Shown: positions 48,511 to 59,497, counted from the first letter of the stretch. The stretch is DNA of 64,000 nt from Saccharomycopsis phalli (GCA_020342235.1 CP073212.1:868001-932000); one strand, 5' to 3'. Numbers and translations: made by a program. The notes: generated by a model not told the origin, from the sequence alone.

Positions 48511-48835
48511 TGATATATTTTCACTCATGAATATCCTGAGGCAGCATTGCTGTTGAAGAAAACCCTTTGTCAACCTTCACTTGGTTGCTTGGGATTATAA
48601 ACTTCAATGAGAGCAGTCATATTGTTGATACTTAGTGCTTGTCACTATGTAGAGTAATGGGCATTGGAAGAACAATGTGCTTTTTCCTATTTTGTAGGTG
48701 ACTTGGGCCACTCCTCAGGATACTAGTCCTCCTAACGTGCTGTAGCACAAAGGAAATCTAGACCAACACAGACGAGTAGAATCCTATAGGATTTTCAAGC
48801 TTTGCCTTATCTGAGAAATAGACGCGGGTTTGATT
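48511..48835 (-). mobile_element. LINE 3' fragment, related subfamily
   Basis: 48511-48640 is the reverse complement of the LINE 3' untranslated region (ATATTTTCACTCATGAATAT, then GCAGCATTGCTGTTGAAGAA and TTGGTTGCTTGGGATTA). 48650-48830 matches 45125-45305, the alternative ORF2 end. Confidence 0.8.
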
Positions 48836-49804
48836 AGCATTGGTAAATCCTTTGTGTATCTATGCTTGGGCTCGAGTTCAAAGTACATTAACTACTGTAG
48901 TGTACTGTTACAACTATAAAGTTTGAGTTGTAAATGGTGTCTGAGAAGTTGAAAATAGCTGAAATGGTAAGTTGAAACTACAGTTGGAATCATCCATTTA
49001 AAACATCCTCTCCCAAGTATACTCGTTCCATTTGAAACAAATTCATCTCACCATGTCTCACCAACACAAATACGCCATTGTCAATTGGAAAAATCGTTAA
49101 ACTGTTGTGACAAATTAATAATAATATGTTGATTTACATCTATAGCTTTATCATAAATTGTAAAGCCATTGCCAAGAAGCGTAGGATTTAGAAGCTCAGA
49201 TAGACCATTGCAGATTGCTTGATTGTACGCATTATGGAACAGCAATATCAAAAGTTATGAGTTGCCAATCACTTGGATATTTCAACAGTGAGCCATGTTT
49301 TGCAATTGTGAATACGACGCAATTGTGAATATGACGGAATTGTGAATATGGCGGATTGTGAATACGGTAGAATTGTGAATATCCCTGGATTGCGAATATC
49401 ATGACATCTTCAAGGATATAGTTGACAATTCATTTATCCGCACAAACAAGGCATATTGACAGTTGTCCCCGCTTATTGTCTTGGTAATTCACATCTGATT
49501 GCATCCTTGAATGTGGAATCAAAGGGACGGATAATATTCATAAACATTGTGTACAAAGAACCAGAAGTCTGGTAACATTGTACCTGAGACAGGACAAGTA
49601 TTTACAGTGGTAACAATAGACTTGATACAGGGCAAGTATTTACAATGGTAACATGTACTTAAGACAGTCCAGTACAGTTGGGGTATTAGACAGTGTGGAA
49701 TTCTTGACTAGGTTTTGAAGTTTGGATTCTTATGTGTTACATGGTGATTATAGACAATGTAGGATGAATGGATTGTGTGAAAATACATGACGATGTAAAA
49801 CGTA

Positions 49805-49915
49805 GAATAAATAAATGGCAATAAATAGCAACACATTAATATGAAAGCAATAAATAGCAACACATTAATATGAAAGCAATAAATAGCAACACATTAATAT
49901 GAAAGCAATAAAAGT
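49805..49915. repeat. 29-bp minisatellite
   Basis: Three to four copies containing AGCAACACATTAATATGAAA and GCAATAAAT. Confidence 0.87.
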
Positions 49916-50009
49916 TATAAATAGCAATACATCAATACATCAACACCAAATAGCAAACTCAGCCCAGCAACTTTCTCTCCACTGACCTTCCCAAGCAAAA
50001 ATATAAACA

Positions 50010-50095
50010 ACTCAAGCCAAAACAACCAAGCCAAAACAACCAAGCCAAAACAACTAAGCCAAAACAACTAAGCCAAAACAACTAAGCCAAAACGT
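50010..50095. repeat. 14-bp minisatellite (CAAGCCAAAACAAC)
   Basis: Six copies, the later ones with TAAGCC. Confidence 0.85.
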
Positions 50096-50564
50096 CTCCA
50101 AACGTGCGTTTTGACACCTGTATAGAAAGACAACTGGACTACAAACCGTCCCACAGATTATGAGACACCAAGTCTCAATTCATGTCTCACAATTTCCAAC
50201 AACTGGACGGAACATCCGACCAAGAGTTCCAGACGGTCGGATACAATTTTCATCTGAAACAGGGCAAATCTCTTGTTGATTATGCACTACTAGACACTAC
50301 AGAAAATATATCCACCATACCTTACTATCCCAAAATGCAACCTAATAAAAAAAAACACTCGCTAGAAGCGAGCCACTTTAATGTACACTTCTCATCACTT
50401 CTCATTCCACGCTGGCTCCAGCCACCAGCCACTGTCTCTATTCCCATTCTCTGCTCCTAACCGAGTCACAACTCCAAACCAAGTCACAACTCCAAACCAA
50501 GTCACAACTCCTAATCAAGCCATTACAACCTCTAATCAACCCACCACATCTCCAAACCAAACCA

Positions 50565-53075
50565 TCACTTCAGCTCAGTCTTGTCCAGACGAAAACACAC
50601 TTCCTTGACCCGGCTAAAGTTGCTCAAATACTCTCCCACAGTCACCACGCCGTGATCCGGTCGCGAAACCACAGTATCCTCCAAATGGTTGTCCAGGTGG
50701 TTAAATACATAATCCTCCTCGACGTCCAAGGGCCCATCAAAGTTCAACATCGGTCCATAATCACCCTCGTACACGATCGAGCCAGCCTTGCGCTTCAACT
50801 CAATGTATTGCAACTCAAACAAGTTGCTCAATTGGAACGCGCTCGGACGATTTTCGGGCAGCGGCTCAATCATCCAGTGGACAAGTGCGTCGAGCGTCTC
50901 TCCGTCACGAAGAAACGTCACTGGTGCGGTGTGGAGCAGACTGACATCAGTCAAGTTGGACAATTCGCGGGGATTTGAGAGGCACGTTGATGTGGATGTG
51001 AGCGACTCCAGAGCCAAGTTCCCGTCGTGGATTGACAAGTCACGAAACGAGAGTTTGCCCGCATCGCTGAGATCCCCCGAACGGAGCTTCTGCCAGGAAA
51101 GACCATTCTCGGGGAGGTATATGTTAGCGGCGATCTCGACGATGATCAAGCCCAAGGAGAAAATGTCGGCAGGGTAGTTGTAATCCGACTGGAGGAGGAT
51201 TTCCGGCGCCAAGTACTCGCGATCACCTTCCTTGTCAAGGCTCTGGGCTTCTCCATGTAGTGCTTCACGTTTCCCTCCCGTGGGACTGCTTCCTGCGTCC
51301 TTGATGTGGGCCATTCCATAGTCGCCAATCTTGAGCGAGCCCTCAAAGTTGATGAAGACGTTTGCCGGCTTCAAGTCCAAGTGGAGGATCCCGTGCTCGT
51401 GGAGGAAGTTCAAGCCGACCACGATCTCGGTCAAGATCTTCCACACGCGGAACTCGTCTAGTTTCTGGTGCGAGTTCTTGAGGAGAAACTTGTCAAGGCT
51501 GCCATTTTCACAGTACTCCATCACAATGTAGTTGTGGCCGCTCCAGGCAAAGTTTGTCACGTAGTTGACCAAGTACTCGCTTCCTGTTCCGCGCCTGCTT
51601 TTGCTCTTGATGGTGTTTAGGATCTCGATTTCCTCATCGGGCGAGAAGTTGATTTTCGCCAAGTCGCGGTCGAGAATCCCCGAGACAAACTTCTTGTCAG
51701 TGGGGGAGAGAATGTGCGCCTGGACCTTGTTTCTTTGGAACTTGTCTGTGCGCCTGGCCTGTTTTTTGATCTTCTTGATGCAGTATTTCGCGGTCTGGAA
51801 GTCGCACTGGTACACCACCAGAAACTCGCCTTCGCCAATAATCTTGACGTCGCTGTCAACTCGCTCGCAAAGAAGCTGGTCAAACTGCCGTGTGGGCTGT
51901 TTGGAGCTTGGAGTGACGACTCCCACATTGAGCAGGGAGCTGTTTGGGGTACGAGTCTGGGCTCTGGGCGTCTTTGTGGGCGTGGTGATGTCCATGTCAA
52001 AGCTGGTGTCAAACAAGTCCTTTGAGGACTTGAAGTTTGGCAGGCGGACAAACGAGCTGGAGGAGTTGTTGAAGATGTTGGGAAGCCGGCCAAACGGCTT
52101 TTCCTCCGGCTCGTCCCAGTTGACGCTGACGCTAAGCAACTTCTCCTTCAAGCGGCGATTGTTGCCCTCTGACGGTGATAAGATCCGGTCAATCAGCGAC
52201 GGCGACACGTCCATTTCGCTGGAGGTGCGTTTCTTGGCTGGCAGACCGAACTTGAGGAACCGGCTGCTCTTTTTGAAGAAGTCTGGCGACGGGATCGGCA
52301 GGAGGTCTGTGAGCGGCTCCTGGGGACTTGCTGGCGGCTTTTTCGCGGAGTACTTGGTGCCAAACACGTCGTCATCGACATAACATTCGCTGAGACGCGA
52401 GCGGGGTTTCTCGACGTCAAAATGGTTTTTGCAGGGCGTGTCTGGGAGCTTGCCGAAGATGTTTTTGCTGTTTTTGTTGGCGATAAACGGCGACAGCGGG
52501 GCAGGAGACTTGCCCTTGCTGAGGTTTTTTGAGAGGAGTCCCGACAGAAGAAAAGCGGAGCGGAGCGGCTTGACGAAGCGGTAGCTGGTCTTCTTCAGAC
52601 GCACGCTGGGACTAGCCTTGCCGGCGGTGGGCACTTTTTTCAGGAAAATGGGCGTGGCACACTCTGTGGGCACGCTAAAGAGATTTGGCTTCAGGGCGCG
52701 GAAGGTGAACTTGAACTCGGAAGCGCTGAGCGAGGAGTTTCCTCCGACAAGGCGGATGGTGGACTTGTCGGTGCCAAACGCGTAGTTTGACTCTGGGGTG
52801 TCCAGCACGGGTCTGATGGTGCTGAAGACGCTGTTTGTTGACACGGACTCGCTGTCCTCATCCTTGAAAGGCAGCCAGTTCTTGACCTCGTTCTCGATGG
52901 TTGTGTGTGAGCGGAGTCGCTTGGAGAGCTTGAAGTGCTTGTTGTCGGTGACGTTTGGCAGGACCAGGTACGTTCTTTTCGCAGAGGGCCGGGGAGGGTC
53001 GTCGCGAAGCGACAAATTGAGAAACCCCGTGCTGCGTTTGAGCCTGCTCTTGTTCAAGTTGTCGAGTCCCGCCAT
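50565..53075 (-). CDS. SWE1: Wee1-family kinase Swe1
   Basis: 836 residues. Wee1 kinases phosphorylate the inhibitory Tyr of Cdk1 and delay mitosis; in yeast Swe1 monitors bud morphogenesis. The first ~400 residues are a Ser/Pro/Lys-rich regulatory region with many SP/TP sites (for example TPTKTPRAQTRTP). The kinase domain starts at ~408: IIGEGEFLVVYQC (Gly-rich loop), YCIKKIKK (catalytic Lys), then YIVMEYCENGSL, HLDLKPANVFI (catalytic loop, ~565) and KIGDYGMAH, with DYG in place of DFG, a variation typical of the Wee1 group. YLAPEIL and DIFSLGLIIVEIA follow, then ENRPSAFQL near the end. A C-terminal tail follows. It is convergent with nothing; a 14-bp array lies beyond its 3' end. Confidence 0.92.
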   Translation of the reverse strand: MAGLDNLNKSRLKRSTGFLNLSLRDDPPRPSAKRTYLVLPNVTDNKHFKLSKRLRSHTTIENEVKNWLPFKDEDSESVSTNSVFSTIRPVLDTPESNYAFGTDKSTIRLVGGNSSLSASEFKFTFRALKPNLFSVPTECATPIFLKKVPTAGKASPSVRLKKTSYRFVKPLRSAFLLSGLLSKNLSKGKSPAPLSPFIANKNSKNIFGKLPDTPCKNHFDVEKPRSRLSECYVDDDVFGTKYSAKKPPASPQEPLTDLLPIPSPDFFKKSSRFLKFGLPAKKRTSSEMDVSPSLIDRILSPSEGNNRRLKEKLLSVSVNWDEPEEKPFGRLPNIFNNSSSSFVRLPNFKSSKDLFDTSFDMDITTPTKTPRAQTRTPNSSLLNVGVVTPSSKQPTRQFDQLLCERVDSDVKIIGEGEFLVVYQCDFQTAKYCIKKIKKQARRTDKFQRNKVQAHILSPTDKKFVSGILDRDLAKINFSPDEEIEILNTIKSKSRRGTGSEYLVNYVTNFAWSGHNYIVMEYCENGSLDKFLLKNSHQKLDEFRVWKILTEIVVGLNFLHEHGILHLDLKPANVFINFEGSLKIGDYGMAHIKDAGSSPTGGKREALHGEAQSLDKEGDREYLAPEILLQSDYNYPADIFSLGLIIVEIAANIYLPENGLSWQKLRSGDLSDAGKLSFRDLSIHDGNLALESLTSTSTCLSNPRELSNLTDVSLLHTAPVTFLRDGETLDALVHWMIEPLPENRPSAFQLSNLFELQYIELKRKAGSIVYEGDYGPMLNFDGPLDVEEDYVFNHLDNHLEDTVVSRPDHGVVTVGEYLSNFSRVKEVCFRLDKTELK

Positions 53076-53569
53076 TGGAAGGGGTTTGAACAGGAACTAG
53101 ACGTGCTGCTGGAAAAAACAACAAAGGACGAGGTAGGGTAAGAGGGGGTGCGGGATGGGGTGCACACGGTTCCAGGCGCGCGATGCGGCTGGCAGCGAGG
53201 CCGTATGTACGGAGGTGTGGATGTGGTGAGGCCGCTGGATAGTGCCGAGTGGGTTTGGTGGTACGGCCGTGGTGCTGGGTATGTAGTTTTGGTTCGTGGG
53301 TCGTATTTGGGCTGTGTGTATTGAGTTTGACTGTATTGAGTTTGACTGTATTGAGCGGCTTTGCATTGGTCTATTGTCGCCTGCTTCATTTGGACATTGG
53401 TGCATATTATGAGACAGTGCTACAGTAGACAATGGGCCGTCCGACAATGGTCAAAAGTGGTTATAGTGTTGACAATGTAGCTCAAGACAATGCTAGAGGC
53501 AATGCTCAAGACAATATTCATGTGTAGGTTAGCAAGATGTGTAGCAGGTGAGATGCAGATATCAGAATA

Positions 53570-53690
53570 TGTACAATGATACAAGATATGGATGTCATAT
53601 ACAAGATATGGATGTTATATACCAGATATGGATGTCATATACAAGATATGGATGTCATATACCAGCTACGAATGCCATATACAAGATGCC
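53570..53690. repeat. 20-bp minisatellite (ACAAGATATGGATGTCATAT)
   Basis: Six copies with small changes. Confidence 0.88.
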
Positions 53691-54184
53691 AGACGTCGAC
53701 ACTAAAATGGAATACAACAGTACATTGGTAAATGGACAACACCCATACAATAAACAATGTATAGTAACGATGACACGATAAATGCACGCGCAAGGGAAAA
53801 AAACATAAACAAACGCAAAAAAACAACAAACCCATGGCACAACAAAAATGGCAAGCCTCAACAATATTAGCCATGGATAATGCGCAAAGTGAATATTGTC
53901 CATTGTAATGTCATGGAATTGGAAATAACAGCCAATGTGGGATACAATTGCATCACTTTTAAATAATATTATATTCCACACTCCCCATGTGTCTTTTAAT
54001 CTCGGTACATGTGCTTTGAATCGTCCAGCCATTACGTCACCAATTTGTCCCATTTTTGCAATCATCCCATGATCGTCCATCATTGTATACTATTGGATGA
54101 TACAATCGGGTAGAGTGGTAGAGTGTTTAGTGTTTAGTGTTTTACTATTCTAGTGTTCTAGTGTTCTAGTGCCATTATAGTGTC

Positions 54185-54285
54185 ATTATTAGTACCATTG
54201 CCAGTACATTATTAGTACATTATTAGTACATTATTAGTACATTATTAGTACATTATTAGTACATTATTAGTACCATTACCAGTTC
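54185..54285. repeat. 11-bp minisatellite (ACATTATTAGT)
   Basis: Six to eight copies; related AGTACCATTA units continue to ~54370. Confidence 0.85.
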
Positions 54286-54489
54286 ATTATCAGTACATTA
54301 TCAGCACCACTACAGTACCATATCATCAGTACATCATTAGTACCATTACAATACCATTACAGTACAGTACAGTACTCCATCACTGGATCACACTGGACCT
54401 CACTACTCTTTATTTTCTTTATTTTCTCCTGTATTTCTTTATTTTCATTTCATACTTTTACTGCTCTACCATTTCTCGTACACCTACAA

Positions 54490-54625
54490 CTCAATACAAC
54501 ACAACACAACTAAACACAACTAAACACAACTAAACACAACTAAACACAACACACCTCACCACACCTCACCACAACTCACCACAACTCACCACAACTCACC
54601 ACAACTCACCACAACTCACCACACC
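54490..54625. repeat. ACAACTAAACAC and ACAACTCACC arrays
   Basis: Two adjoining arrays with 11-12-bp and 10-bp units, about four and eight copies. Confidence 0.85.
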
Positions 54626-55239
54626 ATCCAAATATCCAACTAATCCATCAAACCTTCCCCAACATGTTTCATAATTTAATATCCCAATGCGTCCACCACG
54701 TACCTGACAGATATTACCACCGAAAATCAAATTAGGGTACTTTATTGCATACACTCAACACCTGAGTATTGTCCACCGACAATCATGTACAGTTGGTCCC
54801 AATTAGGCTCAATTGGCCTCCGCCCGATCACGCAAACTTGACTCTTATCCATTCCTTCATGGATACTTGCTTGATCGGGCAATCCTCGGTTATATTCGCA
54901 TGTAGTCCCAAGTACCGGTGTCTCCGGTTAATTCACCAGGATTCAAAACTCCTCACTACCCTGATTGGCTTCTCGTATATTTCTTGCTATCCGTCTACAT
55001 GCATCCATGCTCTTATATCGGTCGCACAACATTCGCCCATATTAACTATCCTTGCACTTGATCTAGTTACTATACCGCATCCAACCATTATTAAATTAAG
55101 ATTGCTCGCCTGATGATCTACTCACTACATGTTTGCCTTGGTAACGTCCATGGATACAGCATGCTCAACTGTGCCATGAATTTCACCCTACAGTTGGCAA
55201 ATTGTGGTTAGATTAAATAGTATTCAGGTGGATTTACAT

Positions 55240-55345
55240 ATTCAAGTGGATTTACATATTCTGAACAGCTTTACATCTTCTAAATTGCTTTACATATTCT
55301 AAACTGCTTTACATCTTCTAAACAGCTTTACATCTTCTAAACAGC
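55240..55345. repeat. 19-bp minisatellite (TTTACATCTTCTAAACAGC)
   Basis: Five to six copies. Confidence 0.82.
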
Positions 55346-55849
55346 TTTACACTATTGGGTAGTTTAAACCTTGTTTAAGCTTTGAACTACGATTTAAACT
55401 TTGGGTTATTAATAAGCCACCGACAATCAAACAAGCATTGACAATAGGGCAAGATACAAAGCAAACTGGCCCTTTCCCAATCGTCGCCAGCGAGTAGATA
55501 TCTGAAAATGAGACGATATGCCAATTGACTGCCAATGGTCCGTTTGGTTCGTTGACTAGTTTAGTCTGAAGCCAGCGTGGTAATATGTATGAGGTTAAGC
55601 TTACATCTGCGCTTTGATCTGATGGACGATCTGGCTGATTTGCGACTAATCTTCGGGTCTCTCAACAGTCCACTGGGAAGCATTGGACTGGTGATTCCAC
55701 GCCAAATCTTGAGACATGGTATTGCTCAGTGTTAGTTGTAGAATTTTAATAATTTAACTATGCAAAATATCAACATGGTCGAGGCTAAAGTCGACCTATA
55801 AGATTGTCATAGCCTACAAGATTTGCCATTGTCTTTTATGATTTATCGT

Positions 55850-55935
55850 TACCTACATGTTGATATTGTCTACATGTTGATATTGTCTACATGTTGATAT
55901 TGTCTACATGTTGATATTGTCTACATGCTCATATT
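55850..55935. repeat. 17-bp minisatellite (TACATGTTGATATTGTC)
   Basis: Five copies; looser TGCCTACA units flank it. Confidence 0.84.
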
Positions 55936-56154
55936 GCCTATATGTTCACATTGCCTACATGTTTGCCATAGCCTACAAGTTTTGTTATTGTCTACAATGA
56001 TTCACCGATTGTCCTACAAATTTTGTTATTGTCTGCAATTCACATTGCCTACAATTTACATTGCCTAAAATTCACATTGTCTACAATTTCCATTGTCTAA
56101 ACTCATGCACTTGCTTACAGCATATCTCATATGCTCATACATGCCAATTACCAT

Positions 56155-56245
56155 ACCCAAAGGATCCATTACATACTAAAGGATCCATTACATATCCAAA
56201 CGATCCATTAAATATCCAAACGATCCATTACATATCCAAACGATC
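56155..56245. repeat. 18-bp minisatellite (GATCCATTACATATCCAAAC)
   Basis: Five copies of a ~18-bp unit ending ~120 bp beyond the SYP1 stop codon. Confidence 0.82.
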
Positions 56246-56366
56246 CATCAACCCCAGCTCACCACCAACTCCCAAAACACTACATCATGACTGAAATTTA
56301 ATAAACTATTAACTTACCTTTTGACAGCCGAAAGCACCCACATTACTCCGTCTACCCGCCTCTACT

Positions 56367-58721
56367 TCAGATACTATACGCGGTAAACGAATTCACCATC
56401 AACGTCTTAGCCACCTTGGCTTCCTCCCACGTACCTTCCAACTGCTCTGCACCCACATCCAGCTCGACTTTACTGTACTGGATCTCCAACGGCAGAACCG
56501 TGTGTGCGCCTCCCAGATTGCTATTCACCACAAACTTGGCTTGGGCTCCCTTTTTGCTTTCCTGGGCAAGCCCCATTGTCTGGAACCGCGCCAAGACTCG
56601 TTCCTCGGCTCCGGCATGGTCAAACACAATTGGCCGCTCAAACTTCCACACAATCCGCCGCTTCTCCTTGTTGAACGTGCCTGTAGGCTTGGACAGCGCC
56701 AGTAATACTTCGACGGGACCCTCTTCCAACGAAACAGAGAGAATAAAATCGTCCAACTGCACCCGGTCTCCGGCCTTGAACCGGCTCGAAACCCATTCAT
56801 TGAGCCGGATCGTCAACATACAACTCGCCTGGTGTGGCTCAAATCTCCACACAGGCACAATGACCACTGGCGATTGGGCTTTTTCTGACACCAAGTACTT
56901 CAAGCCGCCAAGAGTGCGTGTCGTCACCAACGAAGGGTTCACGGTAAACACTTTTTCCTCAGCAGCATCGTCGCTGCCGTCAATCAACTCCACCAACGCA
57001 TGGTTCGGAATAAACTTGTCAATGACCCGTCCCGAATCAATCATCTTGATGTATCCGCGCTGCGGCACGTGGCCATGGCCAAGGTACGTGATCCCCACTT
57101 CTCCAATGATCTGGCACGATTCCGCAACTCCATCCCGCATTGTCACCTTGAGCAGTTCAGATACTGATACGTTCAACCCTGAATCCGCAAGCTCCGGGTG
57201 GAAAAACTTGGCGTTGCTCCGCTGTCCTAAAGAGCTCGAACTGCCATTGGAATGAAGCGCAAGGTCAGACTGTTTCCGCGAAGCTTCGCTGATGGATAGC
57301 GACGCGTTCTTTGGAAGCGGAGGAACTGGTGCTGCTCCATGGCCCTCGTTGATGAACAGAAGCCGTTCCAGATTGCCTGCGTCCATAATACTAGCCTGGG
57401 TCAAGTTGGTAAAGAGCTTCGACTGAATGTCTTTTCGCCGCTTTGGACCGTCTTGTTTTCTCGTAGGAGGCGGTGGAGGCGGCGCAGACGCAGTTTCCTC
57501 CTTGAAATGTTTCTCCTCGTGAACTGACTTTTCCTTGATTGGCATTTCCCCATGGACAGACTTTTCCTCAAACGATCTCTCCTCAGTCAATGGCTCCTCC
57601 TCAATAAACGACTTCTCCTGCTTCACAAACCGCAGCTTCTCCTCCTTAAACGGCGACTTGTCATTGATAAATGATGACCGTGGATTGATTTGCGTGTCAA
57701 ACAATTTCGGCTCCTCAAGCGGATTAATCGGCTGGCTAACCGGCTGGCTGGTTGGCTGAATCGCCGGCTGGCTAATTGGCTGGACAACCGGCTGCTCAGA
57801 AACTTCTTCCTCCACAGCTTCGCTGCTTATACTATCGTGCCGCTTCTTGTGCTTTCTCCGGCCAAAAAGCGTGCCCACTTTTGATCTCAAACCCAGCTTC
57901 TTTTTATCCGAGCCAATCGTCGATGGATTCGACTTTGTGGTATGAAGCACCGGCATTGCTGGAGGAACCAACTCGCTTTTTGGCTTCGGCTCCTCAGACA
58001 CGTGACCGTTGGGCTGGGCCAATTTGGATGAGTCGTAGGCAAATCGCTGGATCTCTTGATCTGGATTGAACTCCACCAAGACGCCAAACAAGTTTTCGTT
58101 GTGCTTCAAGTTCTCGTTGAACTTGTAGTTCAAGTTGTTCTGGAACGAGATAAACGCGTCTTTCAAAAACAACAACCGGTTGTACTCAAAGTTCTCAAAC
58201 GTCTCTGCGACTGGAGGCGATCGGACTGCCCATTCCTCGGTTCCTGCCACATCGGTCAAGTCCAGAAGGCTCAGAAGCATGTTGTTGTACTTCTTGTTCT
58301 TGGAAATGTCAAAGCATTTCTTCAACGGGCTAATCAATTGCTTCTCCATGTTGTTGCAGAAGGTCTCCAGAATCGTAATCTCCTGCTGAATGTCCTCCAA
58401 GATCCCGCTCCAAAGCGACTCAAAGTTCCCCAAGTGATTGTCGGAAAGAACCTTGGCTCCGGCATACTGTGGATCGTTCTTTGCCTCTTTCTTCACATAC
58501 TGCTCAATCAGCTGGTTGAGACTCCGCCCCTTTGTGTCAAGAATCTTCTTCAACTTGTTGGTGTAATGCCGGTTGATCATCATGTAGTCAAACAAAAAAG
58601 AGCCCAACTGGTTATTCAATCCCTTGGACTCTAATAATCTCGAAATAAACACCTCCGCGGCATCTGCCGGAGTCCGTTCAACCAAAACTGTAGAAGCAAA
58701 TACCGCTCGTTCCTCACTCAT
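56367..58721 (-). CDS. SYP1: Endocytic F-BAR/muniscin protein Syp1
   Basis: 784 residues. Syp1 is an early endocytic adaptor that binds membranes and cargo and also affects septins and actin patch dynamics. Residues ~20-240 are an F-BAR-like helical domain (SFLFDYMMINRHYTNKLKKI, then LWSGILEDIQQEI, FISFQNNLNYKFNENLKH). The centre (~250-500) is disordered, with KKLGLRSKVGTLFGRRKHKK (membrane-binding basic region), Gln/Pro/Ile/Ser repeats and a poly-Pro stretch. The C-terminal ~270 residues form the mu-homology domain (LNVSVSELLKVTMRDGVAES, GEVGITYLGHG, then VVIVPVWRFEPHQASCMLTI). The order matches the muniscin family; the length is slightly below Saccharomyces Syp1 (870). Confidence 0.92.
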   Translation of the reverse strand: MSEERAVFASTVLVERTPADAAEVFISRLLESKGLNNQLGSFLFDYMMINRHYTNKLKKILDTKGRSLNQLIEQYVKKEAKNDPQYAGAKVLSDNHLGNFESLWSGILEDIQQEITILETFCNNMEKQLISPLKKCFDISKNKKYNNMLLSLLDLTDVAGTEEWAVRSPPVAETFENFEYNRLLFLKDAFISFQNNLNYKFNENLKHNENLFGVLVEFNPDQEIQRFAYDSSKLAQPNGHVSEEPKPKSELVPPAMPVLHTTKSNPSTIGSDKKKLGLRSKVGTLFGRRKHKKRHDSISSEAVEEEVSEQPVVQPISQPAIQPTSQPVSQPINPLEEPKLFDTQINPRSSFINDKSPFKEEKLRFVKQEKSFIEEEPLTEERSFEEKSVHGEMPIKEKSVHEEKHFKEETASAPPPPPPTRKQDGPKRRKDIQSKLFTNLTQASIMDAGNLERLLFINEGHGAAPVPPLPKNASLSISEASRKQSDLALHSNGSSSSLGQRSNAKFFHPELADSGLNVSVSELLKVTMRDGVAESCQIIGEVGITYLGHGHVPQRGYIKMIDSGRVIDKFIPNHALVELIDGSDDAAEEKVFTVNPSLVTTRTLGGLKYLVSEKAQSPVVIVPVWRFEPHQASCMLTIRLNEWVSSRFKAGDRVQLDDFILSVSLEEGPVEVLLALSKPTGTFNKEKRRIVWKFERPIVFDHAGAEERVLARFQTMGLAQESKKGAQAKFVVNSNLGGAHTVLPLEIQYSKVELDVGAEQLEGTWEEAKVAKTLMVNSFTAYSI

Positions 58722-58784
58722 GTGGTTAAGTCAACAACGAAAACAAATTCGGAAACTATAGGGGTAGCTTGGTCACGCTGTGGT

Positions 58785-58790
58785 CACGTG
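58785..58790. promoter_or_regulatory. Cbf1-like E-box before SYP1
   Basis: GGTCACGTGGCG, 64 bp upstream of the SYP1 start. Confidence 0.42.
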
Positions 58791-59442
58791 GCGATCACCG
58801 GAAGGCGGACCGAAAATTTTTTTTTTTCAAGTTGCACCGGTGAGGCTATTCATTTGGTCTGAATGCCGGTCTCATGTTTAGTCTAATTGTTTGTTTGTGT
58901 ATTTTGTAGTCTCGTTAGTGCTGTTTCTAGGTGCATTGTTTGGTTAACGTTTTGGGGGTGTCTCAGTTGTTTTCGGAAACAGTTTGCGTCACTCCAAGTC
59001 CATTCCTGCACCTAATCTGGAAATATAATAGTCAATTTATCCTGGCAAAGACCGATTCAATATTAATTAAACCCAGCCTTGATGTGGCACTTTTTTAGTC
59101 CGAAACTATTCGGACTAGACGTTCAAACTAGACTACTCATTCATATTCAAAGTGCCTAAAAAGCATACGTCCAAGTGAGTAATGCCTCCGATACTACAAA
59201 TTAGAAACGACATGCTAATACTAACAATGCCAAGTTAGATACTCAAAATAGTCTGTCTACTAATTCAATATCCATCACTAGTAAAAAAAAGCTAATGACG
59301 GACTCAAACCAAGTAATTTTTATCTCGCTCGTTACAAGTCACGAAATATCCATAGGAATACCTCTAAACATACTCATAAATGGGCTGATTGAATGATAAC
59401 TTTGCTCCAAAAAAATTTCGTCTTTTATATCACTGCCTACAC

Positions 59443-59457
59443 TTACCCGGACACGTG
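59443..59457. promoter_or_regulatory. Adjacent Reb1- and Cbf1-like sites before RBP95
   Basis: TTACCCG (59443-59449) followed after two bases by CACGTG (59452-59457), ~40 bp upstream of the preferred start codon. Their position argues that translation does not begin at the upstream in-frame ATG (59393). Confidence 0.5.
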
Positions 59458-59497
59458 CCCATCTATTTTGCCCATTTTTTTTTACTACAATCTCATC

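Larger units (their letters stand above)
47312..50564. other. 3.2-kb intergenic region of relics
   Basis: Contains a GC hairpin (47969-47992), a B + C composite (48095-48250), LINE debris (48511-48835), a 29-bp array (49805-49915) and a 14-bp array (50010-50095). A small ATG frame at 47756-47905 (49 codons, three Cys) and one at 50182-50460 have no family match and stay unproven. Confidence 0.6.
53076..56366. other. 3.3-kb intergenic region, arrays only
   Basis: Holds tandem arrays at 53570-53690, 54185-54285, 54490-54625, 55240-55345, 55850-55935 and 56155-56245. A minus-strand 142-codon frame (54083-53655) would have hydrophobic stretches, but its end runs into the 20-bp array and I recognise no family. 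The frame at 54769-55113 is likewise unsupported. Confidence 0.6.
58722..59497. other. SYP1/RBP95 intergenic region
   Basis: Divergent upstream region with a CACGTG at 58785-58790 near SYP1 and paired Reb1/Cbf1-like sites near RBP95. The middle is AT-rich with nothing recognised. Confidence 0.5.

Noticed and set aside
50182-50460. 92-codon ATG frame next to SWE1
   Set aside because: No domain, low-complexity end and no supporting promoter feature.
53655-54083. 142-codon frame with hydrophobic segments
   Set aside because: Its C-terminal part is antisense to a 20-bp minisatellite, the codon choice looks random and no family fits. Transcript data could reopen it.
54769-55113. 114-codon frame
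   Set aside because: No recognisable motif and located among arrays in a gene-free stretch.
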